Assembly: GCA_963680875.1 (NCBI GenBank)
Contig: OY804579.1
Location: 19,453,804 to 19,517,803, forward strand
Reading direction: 5' to 3'
DNA: 64,000 nucleotides
Origin: Bathymodiolus brooksi
Lineage: Eukaryota > Mollusca > Bivalvia > Mytilida > Modiolidae
Part shown: positions 14,826 through 26,571 of the stretch, in pieces
Numbering within the stretch: the stretch's first letter is position 1
How the letters are laid out: every line of letters starts with the position of its first letter
Program-made: the position numbers and the translations under genes
Notes under the pieces: generated by a model
What the model saw: the letters and a program-made list of their open reading frames with translations, nothing else
Database searches by the model: none
What the model was told of the DNA's origin: nothing

Positions 14826-15660
14826 TTGATCCATCAATAACCCATAAAGATGATCATTTTGAAAAACAAACTGCATTAAAATTGAAATGTAAATTAAAAC
14901 AAAGTTCAAATTTTGGAAATCGGCCTTTGTTTATCTCTTTAGCTCATCGCACATTCAATTTAAAGAAAAAAAATAGAATCAAAATTGGATGAATAAATAA
15001 ATCTACATACTTTACAAATATATGAAATTTTAGAATTTTGGTCCCATTTAGACCTCTTTTTCACATAAAATTAATTTTTTTTCTGGCTTATTAATAACCA
15101 ATAATGATGTTCATTTTGCCCAAAAAAATGGATGCAAAATAAGAAACCTCAAATTTTATAATTTGACCTTTGCTTGAATTTATCTCCACAACTGTAAGAG
15201 ATAGAGAAAATCCGTCAACGTACTGCTAACGCTTGTTACCCAATTAATCTCAAAGTAAAACTCCATCCAAATTGGATAAATAATTAAAATTTTATATATT
15301 TTCCAAATATGCGAAATTTTGTAAGTTTAAATACATAGTAAAATATGTTTAGGACCCATCAATAAGCCATTCAAATGATCATGTTGCCCTCCAAAAAAAA
15401 CTGCTTCTAAAACCGGATGAAAAATTAAAAAAAGTTCAAAATTTGACGTTTGAAATTGTCCCCTTTTGAGTCCCTTCTATGCCATAAACGGCAATTGTTA
15501 CATAATATGTATTATTCTGAAAGGGATTTCCCAAAGGAATTAAAAACAACCATCAAACTCAGATGAAAATAAGCTATTCGTGTAAATTTAACAGAAACAT
15601 CCATTTTTGCACCTTAGGGCCTCTTGTTTGGAAGCATATCGGGTTACAATACACCAAATA
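14826..15660. repeat. Three diverged copies of a ~260-bp repeat
   Basis: Related blocks start near 14831 (CCATCAATAACCCATAAAGA), 15091 (TTAATAACCAATAATGATG) and 15356 (CCATCAATAAGCCATTCAAA). Their spacings are 260 and 265 bp. Each continues with TGATCATTTTG-like, AAAGTTCAAATTTT-like and ATCCAAATTGGATAAAT-like segments, so the order of similar pieces is conserved while the bases have diverged. The small frame at 14798-14992 is not convincing as a gene. No gene is seen between the satellite and the next array. Confidence 0.6.
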
Positions 15661-15689
15661 AAGACAAACCATTAGTCAGTGCCAAGGAT

Positions 15690-15763
15690 AATGTAGTCAA
15701 AATTTAGAGCGATCCGCCTACCAAAACTTGACTTATCGCACGGAAACCAATTGTTTACAGACG
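15690..15763 (+). repeat. Dispersed-repeat edge leading into the GAC array
   Basis: The stretch with GAGCGATCCGCCTACC and AACTTGACTTATCGCACGG, ending TTTACAGACGGACGAC, has the form of a bivalve dispersed repeat that ends in a GACGGACGG-type tract. That resemblance is from memory and was not checked. The GAC array starts within its last bases, which suggests the tract seeded the array. TTGTTTACAG also resembles a splice acceptor, an alternative reading discussed under the findings. Confidence 0.35.
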
Positions 15764-17934
15764 GACGACAACGACGACGACGACAATGATGACGATGACC
15801 ACGACGACAACAACTATGAGTATGGCGACGACGAGGACGACACCGACGACGATAATAACGACGACAACAACGAGGACGACACCGACGACGACAACTAGGA
15901 GTATGGCGACAACGAGGACGACACCGACGACGATAACAACGACAAAAACAGCAACTAGGAGTATGGCGACGACGAGGACGACACCGACGACGATAATAAT
16001 GACGACAACAACTATGAGTATGGCGACGACGAGGACGACACCGACGACGATAATAACGACGACAACAACGAGGACGACACCGACGACGACAACTAGGAGT
16101 ATGGCGACAACGAGGACGACACCGACGACGATAACAACGACAAAAACAGCAACTAGGAGTATGGCGACGACGAGGACGACACCGACGACGATAATAATGA
16201 CGACAACAACTAGGAGTATGGCGACGACGAGGACGACACCGACGACGATAATAACGACGACAACAACAACGAGGACGACACCGACGACGACAACTAGGAG
16301 TATGGCGACAACGAGGACGACACCGACGACGATAACAACGACAAAAACAGCAACTAGGAGTATGGCGACGACGAGGACGACACCAACGACGATAATAATG
16401 ACGACAACAACTATGAGTATGGCGATGACGAGGACGACACCGACGACGACAACTAGGAGTATGGCGACAACGAGGACGACACCGACGACGATAACAACGA
16501 CAAAAACAGCAACTAGGAGTATGGCGACGACGAGGACGACACCGACGACGATAATAATGACGACAACAACTAGGAGTATGGCGACGACGAGGACGACACC
16601 GACGACGATAATAACGACGACAACAACAACGAGGACGACACCGACGACGACAACTAGGAGTATGGCGACAACGAGGACGACACCGACGACGATAACAACG
16701 ACAAAAACAGCAACTAGGAGTATGGCGACGACGAGGACGACACCGACGACGATAATAATGACGACAACAACTAGGAGTATGGCAACGACGAGGACGACAC
16801 CGACGACGATAATAACGACGACAACAACAACGAGGACGACACCGACGACGATAATAACGACGACAACAACAACGAGGACGACACCGACGACGACAACTAG
16901 GAGTATGGCGACAACGAGGACGACACCGACGACGATAACAACGACAAAAACAACAACTAGGAGTATGGCGACGACGAGGACGACACCGACGACGATAATA
17001 ATGACGACAACAACTAGGAGTATGGCGACGACGAGGACGACACCGACGACGATAATAACGACGACAACAACAACGAGGACGACACCGACGACGACAACTA
17101 GGAGTATGGCGACAACGACGACGACACCGACGACGATAACAACGACAAAAACAGCAACTAGGAGTATGGCGACGACGAGGACGACACCGACGACGATAAT
17201 AATGACGACAACAACTAGGAGTATGGCGACGACGAGGACGACACCGACGACGATAATAACGACGACAACAACAACGAGGACGATACCGACGACGACAACT
17301 AGGAGTATGGCGACAACGAGGACGACACCGACGACGATAACAACGACAAAAACAACAACTAGGAGTATGGCGACGACGAGGACGACACCGACGACGATAA
17401 CAACGACGACAACAACAACGAGGACGACACCGACGACGATAACAACAACTAGGAGTATGGCGACAACGAGGACGACACCGACGACGATAACAACAACTAG
17501 GAGTATGGCGACAACGAGGACGACACCGACGACAACAACAACTTGGAGTATGGCGACTACGAGAACGACACCGACGACGATAACAACTTGAAGTATGGCG
17601 ACAACGAGGACGACACCGACGACAACAACAACTTGGAGTATGGCGACAACGAGGACGACACCGACGACAACAACAACTTGGAGTATGGCGACAACGAGGA
17701 CGACACCGACGACAACAACAACTTGGAGTATGGCGACAACGAGGACGACACCGACGACAACAACAACTTGGAGTATGGCGACAACGAGGACGACACCGAC
17801 GACGATAACAACGATGACAACAACGAGGACGGCGACAACCAGAACCACGATAACAATGACGACAACAACAACGAGGACGATACCGACGACGTCGACAACG
17901 AGGAGGAGAACGACCACGACGACAACAGAGCCAT
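15764..17934. repeat. GAC/AAC-rich compound minisatellite, codon-periodic
   Basis: The tract is built of GAC, AAC, GAT and GAG triplets punctuated by GGAGTATGGCGAC. Larger units recur at 198-201 bp, with one at 159 bp (AACAGCAAC at about 15947, 16145, 16346, 16505 and 16706). From about 17520 the units shrink to a regular 45 bp. All length differences I measured are multiples of three, so several frames on both strands stay open for up to 2.3 kb. These translate to low-complexity Thr/Arg/Met, Cys/Arg/His or Val/Ile strings. I regard those long frames as by-products of triplet periodicity, not genes. Confidence 0.95.
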
Positions 17935-17941
17935 AACATAA
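17543..17941 (+). pseudogene. Open Asp/Asn-rich frame at the end of the GAC array; doubtful as a gene
   Basis: In this frame the 45-bp units read as an acidic 15-residue repeat, LEYGDNEDDTDDNNN, ending in a short Asp/Glu/Asn-rich tail (ends NRAIT) and a stop. The same frame is continuous back to 15764 without a frameshift. However, most upstream units carry TAG where these carry TTG (Leu), so the frame is closed there many times over. It could be the remnant of an exon for an acidic, Asp-rich protein, a composition known among mollusc shell-matrix proteins. It could equally be a chance result of a GAC array. I see no signal peptide, no upstream coding exon and no clear promoter. I favour non-coding. 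Confidence 0.15.
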
Positions 17942-18097
17942 TGCGATCACTGTTGGTATGCACTTTTGTTATATAACTGCATCTGTATTTAATATTGTAA
18001 AATTCCCCTATAAACGTAGTAATAGAACCTAGATCGTTAGGTCTTGTTTTTGATGGAATGCTTACCTTTCTACCTCTTACTAAAATGCTTACGATAA

Positions 18098-19217
18098 GTG
18101 TCTTGGTGCACTTAATATTCTAACAGTTGTGTCTTGGTGCACTTAATATTCTAACAATTGTGTCTTGGTGCACTTAATATTCTAACAATTGTGTCTTGGT
18201 GCACTTAATATTCTAACAATTGTGTCTTGGTGCACTTAATATTCTAACAATTGTGTCTTGGTGCACTTAATATTCTAACAATTGTGTCTTGGTGCACTTA
18301 ATATTCTAACAATTGTGTCTTGGTGCACTTAATATTTTTACAATTGTGTCTTGGTGCACTTAATATTCTAACAATTGTGTCTTGGTGCACTTAATATTCT
18401 AACAATTGTGTCTTGGTGCACTTAATATTCTAACAATTGTGTCTTGGAGCACTTAATATTCTAACAATTGTGTCTTGGTGCACTTAATATTCTAACAATT
18501 GTGTCTTGGTGCACTTAATATTCTAACAATTGTGTCTTGGTGCACTTAATATTCTAACAATTGTGTCTTGGTGCACTTAATATTCTAACAATTGTGTCTT
18601 GGTGCACTTAATATTCTAACAATTGTGTCTTGGTGCACTTAATATTCTTACAATTGTGTCTTGGTGCACTTAATATTCTAACAATTGTGTCTTGGTGCAC
18701 TTAATATTCTAACAATTGTGTCTTGGTGCACTTAATATTCTAACAATTGTGTCTTGGTGCACTTAATATTCTAACAATTGTGTCTTGGTGCACTTAATAT
18801 TCTAACAATTGTGTCTTGGTGCACTTAATATTCTTACAATTGTGTCTTGGTGCACTTAATATTCTAACAATTGTGTCTTGGTGCACTTAATATTCTAACA
18901 ATTGTGTCTTGGTGCACTTAATATTTTAACAATTGTGTCTTGGTGCACTTAATATTCTAACAATTGTGTCTTGGTGCACTTAATATTCTAACAATTGTGT
19001 CTTGGTGCACTTAATATTCTAACAATTGTGTCTTGGTGCACTTAATATTCTAACAATTGTGTCTTGGTGCACTTAATATTCTAACAATTGTGTCTTGGTG
19101 CACTTAATATTCTAACAATTGTGTCTTGGTGCACTTAATATTCTAACAATTGTGTCTTGGTGCACTTAATATTCTAACAATTGTGTCTTGGTGCACTTAA
19201 TATTTTAACAATTGTGT
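18098..19217. repeat. 31-bp tandem array, exactly 36 units
   Basis: The unit begins GTGTCTTGGTGCACTTAAT and ends TTCTAACAATT, 31 bp in all. It runs from 18098 to the truncated unit start at 19214 (1116 bp = 36 x 31). Units are almost identical. Scattered variants include ACAGTT in the first unit, TTTTTAC at about 18333, GGAGCAC at about 18447 and TTCTTAC in two units. It contains the palindromes GTGCAC and AATATT. No coding frame persists. Confidence 0.98.
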
Positions 19218-19437
19218 CCAGAACCGACTGAAGTGTTGATAGCACGTATATATTAAATTGATATAGATCGTTGATTCGATCACAATGAAATTACGGGTGC
19301 TTTATTTACGAATCAACATGCATATCATATATCAAATTGCTTGATACAGTTTATCATCAAGGATTATGGCACACGATTGAAGCATGTAGATTTAATTCTT
19401 CGAATCCTGCTAAGGACTAAGTTTTAATCTTTTATAT

Positions 19438-19676
19438 AGTTTTGTTTGGTTGGTTTGGTTTTATGGTGTTTAACGCCACTATCAACAATATTTCAGTTAT
19501 ATCATGGCTGGCAGTTTTAATGGTGGGAGAAACTAGAGTACCCGGAGAATACTTTATCACATGTTGTACACCGCGCCCTGAGCGGGATTCGAACTCACAA
19601 CAGCAGTGGTGATAGGCACCAATTGCATAGGTAGTTGTAAATCCAACTACCATACGATAACGACCACGGCGGCCTC
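19438..19676 (-). mobile_element. tRNA-derived SINE with perfect 10-bp target-site duplication
   Basis: The body is flanked by the identical 10-mer TCTTTTATAT (19428-19437 and 19677-19686), the mark of LINE-assisted insertion. On the minus strand it starts with a GC-rich head. A B-box-like element GAGTTCGAATCCCGC (complement of 19583-19597) follows. It ends with ATATTGTTGATAGTGGCGTTAAACACC and an AACC-type tail (complement of 19441-19465). RNA polymerase III promoter boxes and a LINE-like 3' tail are the hallmarks of tRNA-type SINEs, and the GCGTTAAACACC end is one I associate with bivalve SINEs. The exact family is not assigned. A 73-codon frame across it is not a gene. Confidence 0.85.
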
Positions 19677-20844
19677 TCTTTTATATGAAAGTATTTATGA
19701 TTAACAACCTAATATAATTTAATTTGCTTGGCCTTTGGATAAAATTTCGAAATTTTGATCATTCTCATATCAATTTGGCTTGTAATTCCTAAAAACCTTC
19801 CATAGTTAATATCAAAACCTAGCTTTAATTTTGAACATCCGGGCATTTAATAATTGAATGAGGTGAAGCCATCCGGAATCCTCGTGTCTTACCTCGATTT
19901 CAGAGGATAATTTGAATTTATTATTTTTTAATTGAAATAAAACTGTCTTATATAAATTGATCAAAATCAAAATAGATGCTTGATTTAGTGTCAACAAGAC
20001 TCAGCGGTGATTTTGATTAAAATATTTAACTTCTGTTTGTAGATAACGTATACATTAATATTCATTGGAGCCTGTGTAGAATCCCGAGGATCTTGTTTGG
20101 CTTCACTCCAACATATTTACACTATATCAGAAATGCTAATCATTGATTGGTCAATTTCATAGTGTGATGTCACTCCAGATTCGAGAATGCAAAAAAATTG
20201 GAGCAAATCATTTAAAAATTCAACAACATTTTGCTGAAATTAGATAAATAAATTGTGAAAACTCCAATTTATACTGGTGGTTCAAATGATGATGATAGAG
20301 TTTCATCAGCAACTGTATTCCGACAGCAGGGTTCACCTCTAAGATTACCATCTGTCAGTTCGATCTTCGGTTCAAAGGCTAATGTAATACTACATGTTGT
20401 ACTCGATTTGAAGCTCGTTGCCTCTTTTGATGATATGTTTGGATTTTATTTCTTGTCTGTTGACAATTGAGAGTTGTAAAGCTCAAAACATTTTTATTTG
20501 ATAAAAATATGAATGACAGCACATTGATTGACCAGGAAGTCAATGACGCATTAGATAACCCAATATCCATTTTGTTTTCTATTTCTTACATGGATTTTAA
20601 GCCTTTCATAATGAAATATATATTGAAATGCTGACGGGGAAGTTGGGACCCGCAAATTCATATCAAATTACACGAGATGAATTTCTTAGTTGGCACAACA
20701 TTTTGTTCCGACCGGAATGCATTCCAATGTTTCACTAAACCATACATTAATTGATGTTGCTGGGATTCGTCCGACATTCAACAACGCCAACATTTTATCT
20801 GATTTGTCTACAAATGGTGCAGGCGACACAGTTTTTAAAGGGTT

Positions 20845-20897
20845 CGGGTTATAGTGTTTAACGCCACTTTCAACAATAGTTATATCGTGGTGGGTTT
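20845..20897 (-). mobile_element. SINE 3'-end fragment
   Basis: GTGTTTAACGCCACTTTCAA followed by CAATAGTTATATCGTGGTGG matches the 3' end of the SINE at 19.44-19.68 kb on the same strand. The head is missing, so this is a truncated copy. Confidence 0.65.
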
Positions 20898-21474
20898 TTT
20901 AAAATGTTTTTAAGAAATTGGTTTGTACACTAAAATATAAATAAAAACATAATTCTACATCTATTGTTATATCCTTTTATTCTTTTATTTTATATGCGCA
21001 TATAACCCGATTGTTTTATACACAAAGAATGTCTTTATTTATTAAGCTCTTCTAGTCAAGGAAAGTAATTTATAAAAATGTGAAAATTGTCTATGACAAT
21101 TCCTTTCTGACTTTGTTCTAAACTATAACTAGTTGACAAGTTTCATTTATGAGCATTATGTCACGAATGACCAAATAACCCAGTAACTTACGAATGCGCA
21201 AAGCGCATGATTGAGTTACAATGTTATATCGTCGTGAGTGACATATGTTGATAGTTAAATTCTTCAATATATTATGGTATTTATTATATAGATACAGAAA
21301 ATAGTGCGGTTCGAATTTAATATAAAATGAGTTTAATTGCACTATATTACGTGTGTAGCGAAGGGATATACTATAATGTGCATCGCTTCAAAAGATGGCG
21401 TCACCCACGACGTATCCAGGTCAACATTGAGGTAGATCGTGGGTTAGTGTAAACAATATTTATTGAATAAATTG

Positions 21475-21530
21475 CCAGTGGCGGATTCAAGGGGGGATGG
21501 GGGGTGGGGGAGGGCTTTGGGGTCTTCTTT
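21475..21530 (+). mobile_element. Possible DNA-transposon terminus (CAGTGGCGGATTC plus G-rich run)
   Basis: CCAGTGGCGGATTCAAGGGG followed by a G-rich run resembles the CAG(T/G)GGCGGATC ends seen in many invertebrate DNA transposons, often hAT-like. A related end is at 44158 and an inverted one at 45650. No partner terminus or target duplication was found nearby, so this is a lone end. Confidence 0.35.
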
Positions 21531-22468
21531 GTATTGAATTAATCTTCAAAGAGGTAATTATAAGTAATTATGCTAAATCAAATTTTCAAGTTTATTTGAA
21601 GTTTTTATGAATGTATTGTCAAAATACCAATTAATCAGGTATTGTCTTAAACCGTTATGTAAACATGTCTAGTGTCACAATTTCATATAGGTATAACCAC
21701 CAACACCTGTAAATTGAGGCTCTTTCAAGGAAATTCTTTTTTAAATACCATTTATTTTTACAAAAAAATTAAAGGCAAATGTTGCTGTATTACAAAACAA
21801 AATAAAAAAAAACACATGAGTTTCCGTTTTGAAAATATATGAATACAGCATATTTTAAACTCTAAATGAAAATATAATTACATATAAAATAATTAAAATT
21901 AATTAGAAATAAAATAGACTTAAATTAGATTTTTTCCCTGCTATTGCTCAAACCCTTGAGCACTTTATAAAACTGCCAAAACACACATACACCAGACCAG
22001 AAGAAGCTGATGTTACTTCTTTGTTGAATTCCATTTGCAACTTTGATTTTGTCGTAACCATTGTTATAGTTCAAATGTGCCTGGCTTTTAAGAAAGGGCT
22101 CAGCAGATCACTAGATTTAAATTAAACTTATTTTATTGTTAACTATATAACATTTGGATCGGACACAAGTTATTCCAACTTACCAAGGTCCTCTACAAGA
22201 TCACTACAAGAGAGATCACTTGACATAGGCAAAGCCTTAAAAAGCGTAAATTTAATTCAGAGCTCACTAGACTGCAGAGCAAATGTTGAACAATTCAACC
22301 ACCAGTGTTTTGAGAGGAGTGCTAAAATATGTTAACCGTTAGACATAGAGGCTAAAAAACCTAGAATATGCGGGAGTCCAATAATGAGAGATAATGTTGA
22401 AGCAGAGTCCGGAAGACTACTTTAGGAATTAAATAACTGTACCTTTTCTCTACTGTACGCTAAATGAA

Positions 22469-22841
22469 ATGAAAACAAGGTTTACCTACCAACATGCCAG
22501 AACCGCCCCAAGATCCATCATTAGAAAAAGTGAGACCAAGATGTTTATGTGTAGTTACATATTTAATGGGAACATTATTAAAATAAAGTGGAGGATGGAA
22601 TTGAGGCTCGACCTTTCGCGAAATAATCATCGATTCGGTCTTCTTGGGATTGAAATTAACCAACCATCTGTTTGACCAGTTTTGAACCTTTTGCAAGTTT
22701 GAATTTAAAGAAAGAGAAGTAATTAATGAGCTATCGACGATTGCATAAATACTGGTGTCATCTGCGAAAAGTTTGATAGGACAATTTACTTCGTCAACGA
22801 TATCATTGATAAATATAAGAAATAATAAGGTTCCTAAGATC
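22469..22841 (-). pseudogene. Non-LTR retrotransposon reverse transcriptase fragment (palm motif FADD)
   Basis: Reading the minus strand from 22841 gives one continuous frame. It begins LGTLLFLIFINDI, then LFADDTSIY (the F/Y-A-D-D catalytic motif of the palm), then NWSNRWLVNFNPKKTE, and HKHLGLTFSNDGSW near the end. This order is diagnostic of the central-to-thumb part of jockey/CR1-type LINE reverse transcriptases. About 120 residues are present, against roughly 900-1000 for a full ORF2. The copy is cut at both ends: a stop lies just upstream of the LGTLL segment, and the similarity ends after SNDGSW before a stop at 22460. There is no endonuclease domain nearby. It is a dead, double-truncated copy that abuts a tRNA-like SINE piece at its 5' side. 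Confidence 0.85.
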
Positions 22842-22872
22842 GTGGGTTCAAGCCCTCATCAGATAACAATAC
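22838..22872 (+). mobile_element. tRNA-like B-box fragment of a SINE
   Basis: GATCGTGGGTTCAAGCCC is the T-arm/B-box side of a tRNA-like head, and the same GATCGTGGGTTC occurs on the minus strand at 52.07 kb. The A box is missing because the LINE fragment begins here, so only the 3' half of the head remains. Confidence 0.45.
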
Positions 22873-22879
22873 ATACAAT

Positions 22880-23340
22880 ACTGTATTATTGATATCATAA
22901 CCCTATCTAAAATACTTAAAAGCACAAGAATAAAAATAGAATTATACTTACACAATATGAATGCACTAAGTAAAATCACTACACATTTAAAACGTGCATA
23001 CTTCATCTCTAAGTCCTAGTCACATACTAAATTTCTCCCGTAGTAATGATAGGGATTATATCAGTTGCTATCGTTTTGTATGATTAGTTTTAAGTAATTA
23101 AAAGAATGAAATTGTATATTGCTTTTAAATTGTATTGTTGTTGACCATATTATATAATAAATTATCATTGTAAAATCTTCTTCATAGTTTCAGTAAAATA
23201 ATTTGTTTATGAATATGAAATCAAATATACTTTCAGCCAGTCACAATACCTATTCCAATTTACCAATCTAATATTCATTTAAACATTCAAACATTTTGTT
23301 TTTCAACTGTAAACGTCAATTTCATTATTTTAGGTATGAA
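22880..23340. other. No gene seen; AT-rich
   Basis: AT-rich sequence without an open frame of note, tandem repeat or recognisable element. Confidence 0.6.
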
Positions 23341-23344
23341 TTAT

Positions 23345-23545
23345 TAAATCGTAGATATCAAATTGTGTATATCCCCTGCGGTTCTGGAATAACATTCATT
23401 AGGTAAGCACAAAATGTAGAGATTGAGAAGCCAAATAATTTATAGGGCCTAAACATGGTAGCCAAAATCGTCGAGGTTCACCTATGTCCGGAGGAGGAGG
23501 AGAACCTTAGTTTTGATAACAATTACATTATATAGGAACTGTAAA
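23345..23545 (+). mobile_element. Dispersed repeat family R3, copy 1
   Basis: The block contains GTAGATATCAAATTG, then GGTTCTGGAATAACATTCAT, then GCCAAATAATTTATAGGGCC, GGTAGCCAAAATCG and GAGAACCTTAG, and ends GGAACTGTAAA. The same pieces in the same order occur at 24905-25110 and in part at 57745-57880. It is a non-coding interspersed repeat whose class is unknown. Confidence 0.7.
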
Positions 23546-24904
23546 CTAAAATCGGCGTTCACTCCTCAAATGAGCATCCACTGACGTCATTATCTCAAAT
23601 CACGGTCCGATTTAAGGGTATTCTCAATACGGTTGTTTCGAATCATTTCCATTCCGTCAAAATTTTGTTATTTTCGTTCGCCAGATCACGTGATTTCGAT
23701 GGAATGTTCAGCATTGGACTTCCGGTGTCAATGTACACAACAAAAACTCCAATCGATTTGTGCCGTTTTAACGTTCGATCCTCAACTTTAAAAAATCTTG
23801 ACATTTCCTGTAAAAGACAGATATCATTTAAATTATTTTATTTGTATCAAAGACTTCAATGCAGAGACAATTACTTCTTTAAAATTAAATTTGTTTTCTT
23901 TCTTTATTTGCTGCTGTCAGCATCATGAAAGAAAACGATCTGCCTTTATATATTTCTGATATCAGACAGATAGTGGGGTACCGAACACCAGTATTTATTC
24001 AGACGTTTCCTTGGCGTCTTCATATTACAATTACTTATAATCTACCGCATCTACGACTATGATATGCTGACGTTGTCACAGTAATAGCGTAAACACCGGA
24101 AGTCGTCTGCCAAGCATTTCAGACGTCAAGACACGAAAAAGACGGAACCTGGTTTTGGCAATAGAGAAAATTTCACGTTACCGCCGCCATCGTAGTTCAA
24201 AGGTCAATCGGAGTAAAAAAAACCGTCAACAAGACGTTTATATGATTGGTTTTTATTTGTACATAATATAAACAGGATTGTTAACTTTTAGGATTTATTT
24301 TTAGTTGAAATATATAGGAAAATAAAAGTCAAACACACGCCGTATTGGTGATAGGCTTGTATGAGTTGTTACGTAATCCAACTCATTGAGCCACCCGGGA
24401 CCTTTAATTAAAAATCAAATGACAGAAATAAAACGTATTGAAGAAATATAAATAGAAGATTAGTATAAGATAGGTAATTAGAAAAAAAACCACCATATAA
24501 GATACAATCGGCAAACCTCGGGTGAGTCCGTTTCTCTCCCTCATTACCTCGGCTGTAATACGGTATTTGATATGTGTCTACGCGTCACCTTTCTTCGCCG
24601 GAAGACTGTATCACTTCAATCAAACATTGCGCACCGCGAATAAGTTCTAAAATGGCGACAATAGATGAGTTTGTTTTGAAAAATATTGGTCTTTGATGAA
24701 GGTACGGAATCAGCCGACATTGGGACGAATGAAAATATATTATTATTGGACGAATATTCGAAAGTGAAATTATTTTAATACCTCCTTCATTGAAGATTTC
24801 CGAAAGTAGTTCCAATGGGAGCTATCGTAATACGGACGAGGTATGATGAAGGTACGGAATCAGCCGAAGTTGCGACGAGTGGTATAAGATAATGACAACT
24901 ATGT
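23546..24904. other. No gene seen; includes a 24-bp direct repeat
   Basis: Short frames only (the longest, about 87 codons at 23665-23928, has no family resemblance). TGATGAAGGTACGGAATCAG plus CCGA (24694-24717) recurs exactly at 24844-24867, with similar flanks, 150 bp apart. The stretch around 24060-24240 is richer in CpG than its surroundings, but I see no supporting exon. Confidence 0.55.
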
Positions 24905-25110
24905 ATTATAATAAACACGTAGATATCAAATGCCCACTACGCGTTTCTGGAACAATCTTCATCAGGTACGCTCAAGTTCGAAAGATTGGAAAAGCCAAAT
25001 AATTTAAGTTTTAGAGAGCAATAAAACCAAAGGGCCTAAACAGGATAGCCAAAATCGGTCTGAGGGGAAGAACCTTAGTTAATTCCACCAAGTGACATTA
25101 CTAGGAACCA
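24905..25110 (+). mobile_element. Dispersed repeat family R3, copy 2
   Basis: ACGTAGATATCAAATGCCCA, GCGTTTCTGGAACAATCTTC, ATCAGGTACGCTCAAGTTCG, GCCAAATAATTTAAG, GGGCCTAAACAGGATAGCC and GAAGAACCTTAG appear in the same order as in copy 1 at 23.35 kb. It is the most complete copy in the window. Confidence 0.75.
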
Positions 25111-26571
25111 TTTGATGACTTTTTGCATTGGAATATGATTTTTGTTGTTGATGTCATGATTTTCAATTTTAGAAAACATATGTTAAAACAGAAAACCCTT
25201 CTTTAAACACATACAAGAAATTGGGATTTTGATAACAACATAGATGAACATTTGCTTTGACCGTATTAAAAACAATTCCACACTTATATTTGTTTGTTTC
25301 GTTTTATTATTTTTTTTTTTTCATTGTACTTGTTTTCTGGGTTTTTTATTTTTTTTCGTCTCTTTTGGTGTTTATTGAATTTTTAATTGATATAACTTTT
25401 ATGGGTATTTTACCCATATCCTCTGTAATTTCAATTCAATTACACTCCCACAGATAACCTTTTTTCTTGTCATCTCTTGTCAACTTTGCTTTAAACATTT
25501 TAATGTGAATAAATATCAGTAGGTTAATAAATACTTCGAATTTTTTTCTCTGAAAAATATTCCAATGTAAATATCTACTATCTCTAACCATTAAAAAATT
25601 ATTCAACAATAATATCAATTATATTAAAAAAAAAACGGCTCTGTGATCATGAATCAAACAGAATCCACCATTGTTTGTTATTCGTTCCTTTGTTGAAATG
25701 TTTAACGATCGAAGCTGTAATGTACCTATAGCCAATGATTACATGTATTTACATACAGTACTACAAATTATTTTAAGATATTGACTAATAATAACCAGTT
25801 TTTCAAGTTTGGTAGGGCATTGAGAGAGTGCAACACAGGTTATTGTTTGTTTTATTTTTTTCTGTTGGTTTTTGTTTGTTTACTTTTTCGTTGGTGTTTT
25901 ATTTGTTGGTTTATTATTAATTTGCTTTTGCTTTTTCTTTTTGTTTGTTTTTTTATTTTTTTTATTTCTTTTTTTTTTTTTTTTTTTTTTTGGTTCTTGT
26001 TTTTTTTTCTCATCAATGTTAAATAATTTTTTTTATAGATTATATAATAATAAAACCGTACTGATTGGTTGATGTTGATTGGTGTAATAATGAACTCTAT
26101 GGTGCGATTATAAGGATATATTACCATTTTATATAGAACAAATTAACAAAAGAATATTTTGCTTAGCCGTTTACATATTTATGATGAGCTTATTAAGAAC
26201 ATTGCATAATTTTTTTAATTTTCACTTGAACACGGTGCATTAGACCGTAATAAACTATTTTAATTGTCCCAAACTAGACCATAACATTTTAGTAAGACAG
26301 TCAGATACAACCATTAGCTCCCAATGCCATCAAACTGGAAACATTCAAACTCTTCTTAAATACCATGTGACTAAAACATGTGGTTTTCTTGTGGTATCTA
26401 ACGACATTAGAAACAATTTCAATTTATGGGTCTGTTTATTTTTCAAATCCACTAAGAACTCGCATAGAAAGCATTGTTTATTCTTATTTGTATATTCAGA
26501 AGTTAAAACATAAAGGTCAAATAATTAGATGCTCATTGGAGTAAGTGAGCGAACGATTATTGTTTAATGTC
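25111..26571. other. No gene; T-rich low-complexity tracts
   Basis: Long T/TTG-rich tracts at about 25290-25380 and 25850-26035 create Phe/Leu-rich frames that mimic membrane proteins. They coincide exactly with the homopolymer runs and are dismissed. Nothing else is recognised. Confidence 0.7.

Larger units (their letters stand above)
19690..22459. other. AT-rich stretch without a recognisable gene
   Basis: Only short open frames (at most 74 codons) without family resemblance are present. Two repeat fragments are visible and listed separately, at 20845-20897 and 21475-21530. The rest is AT-rich with no clear tandem structure. Confidence 0.7.

Noticed and set aside
15672..17963. Very long open frames (763, 731 and 601 codons) over the GAC array
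   Set aside because: They arise because all units are multiples of three. The products are Cys/Arg/His, Val/Ile or Thr/Arg strings with no domain, on both strands at once.
18098..19217. 31-bp array as a promoter or origin iteron array
   Set aside because: Iterons belong to bacterial plasmids. Here the context is eukaryotic, there is no replication gene, and the units are ordinary minisatellite repeats.
25781..26127. Phe/Leu-rich membrane-like frames and a Lys-rich minus-strand frame
   Set aside because: They coincide exactly with T-rich low-complexity DNA.
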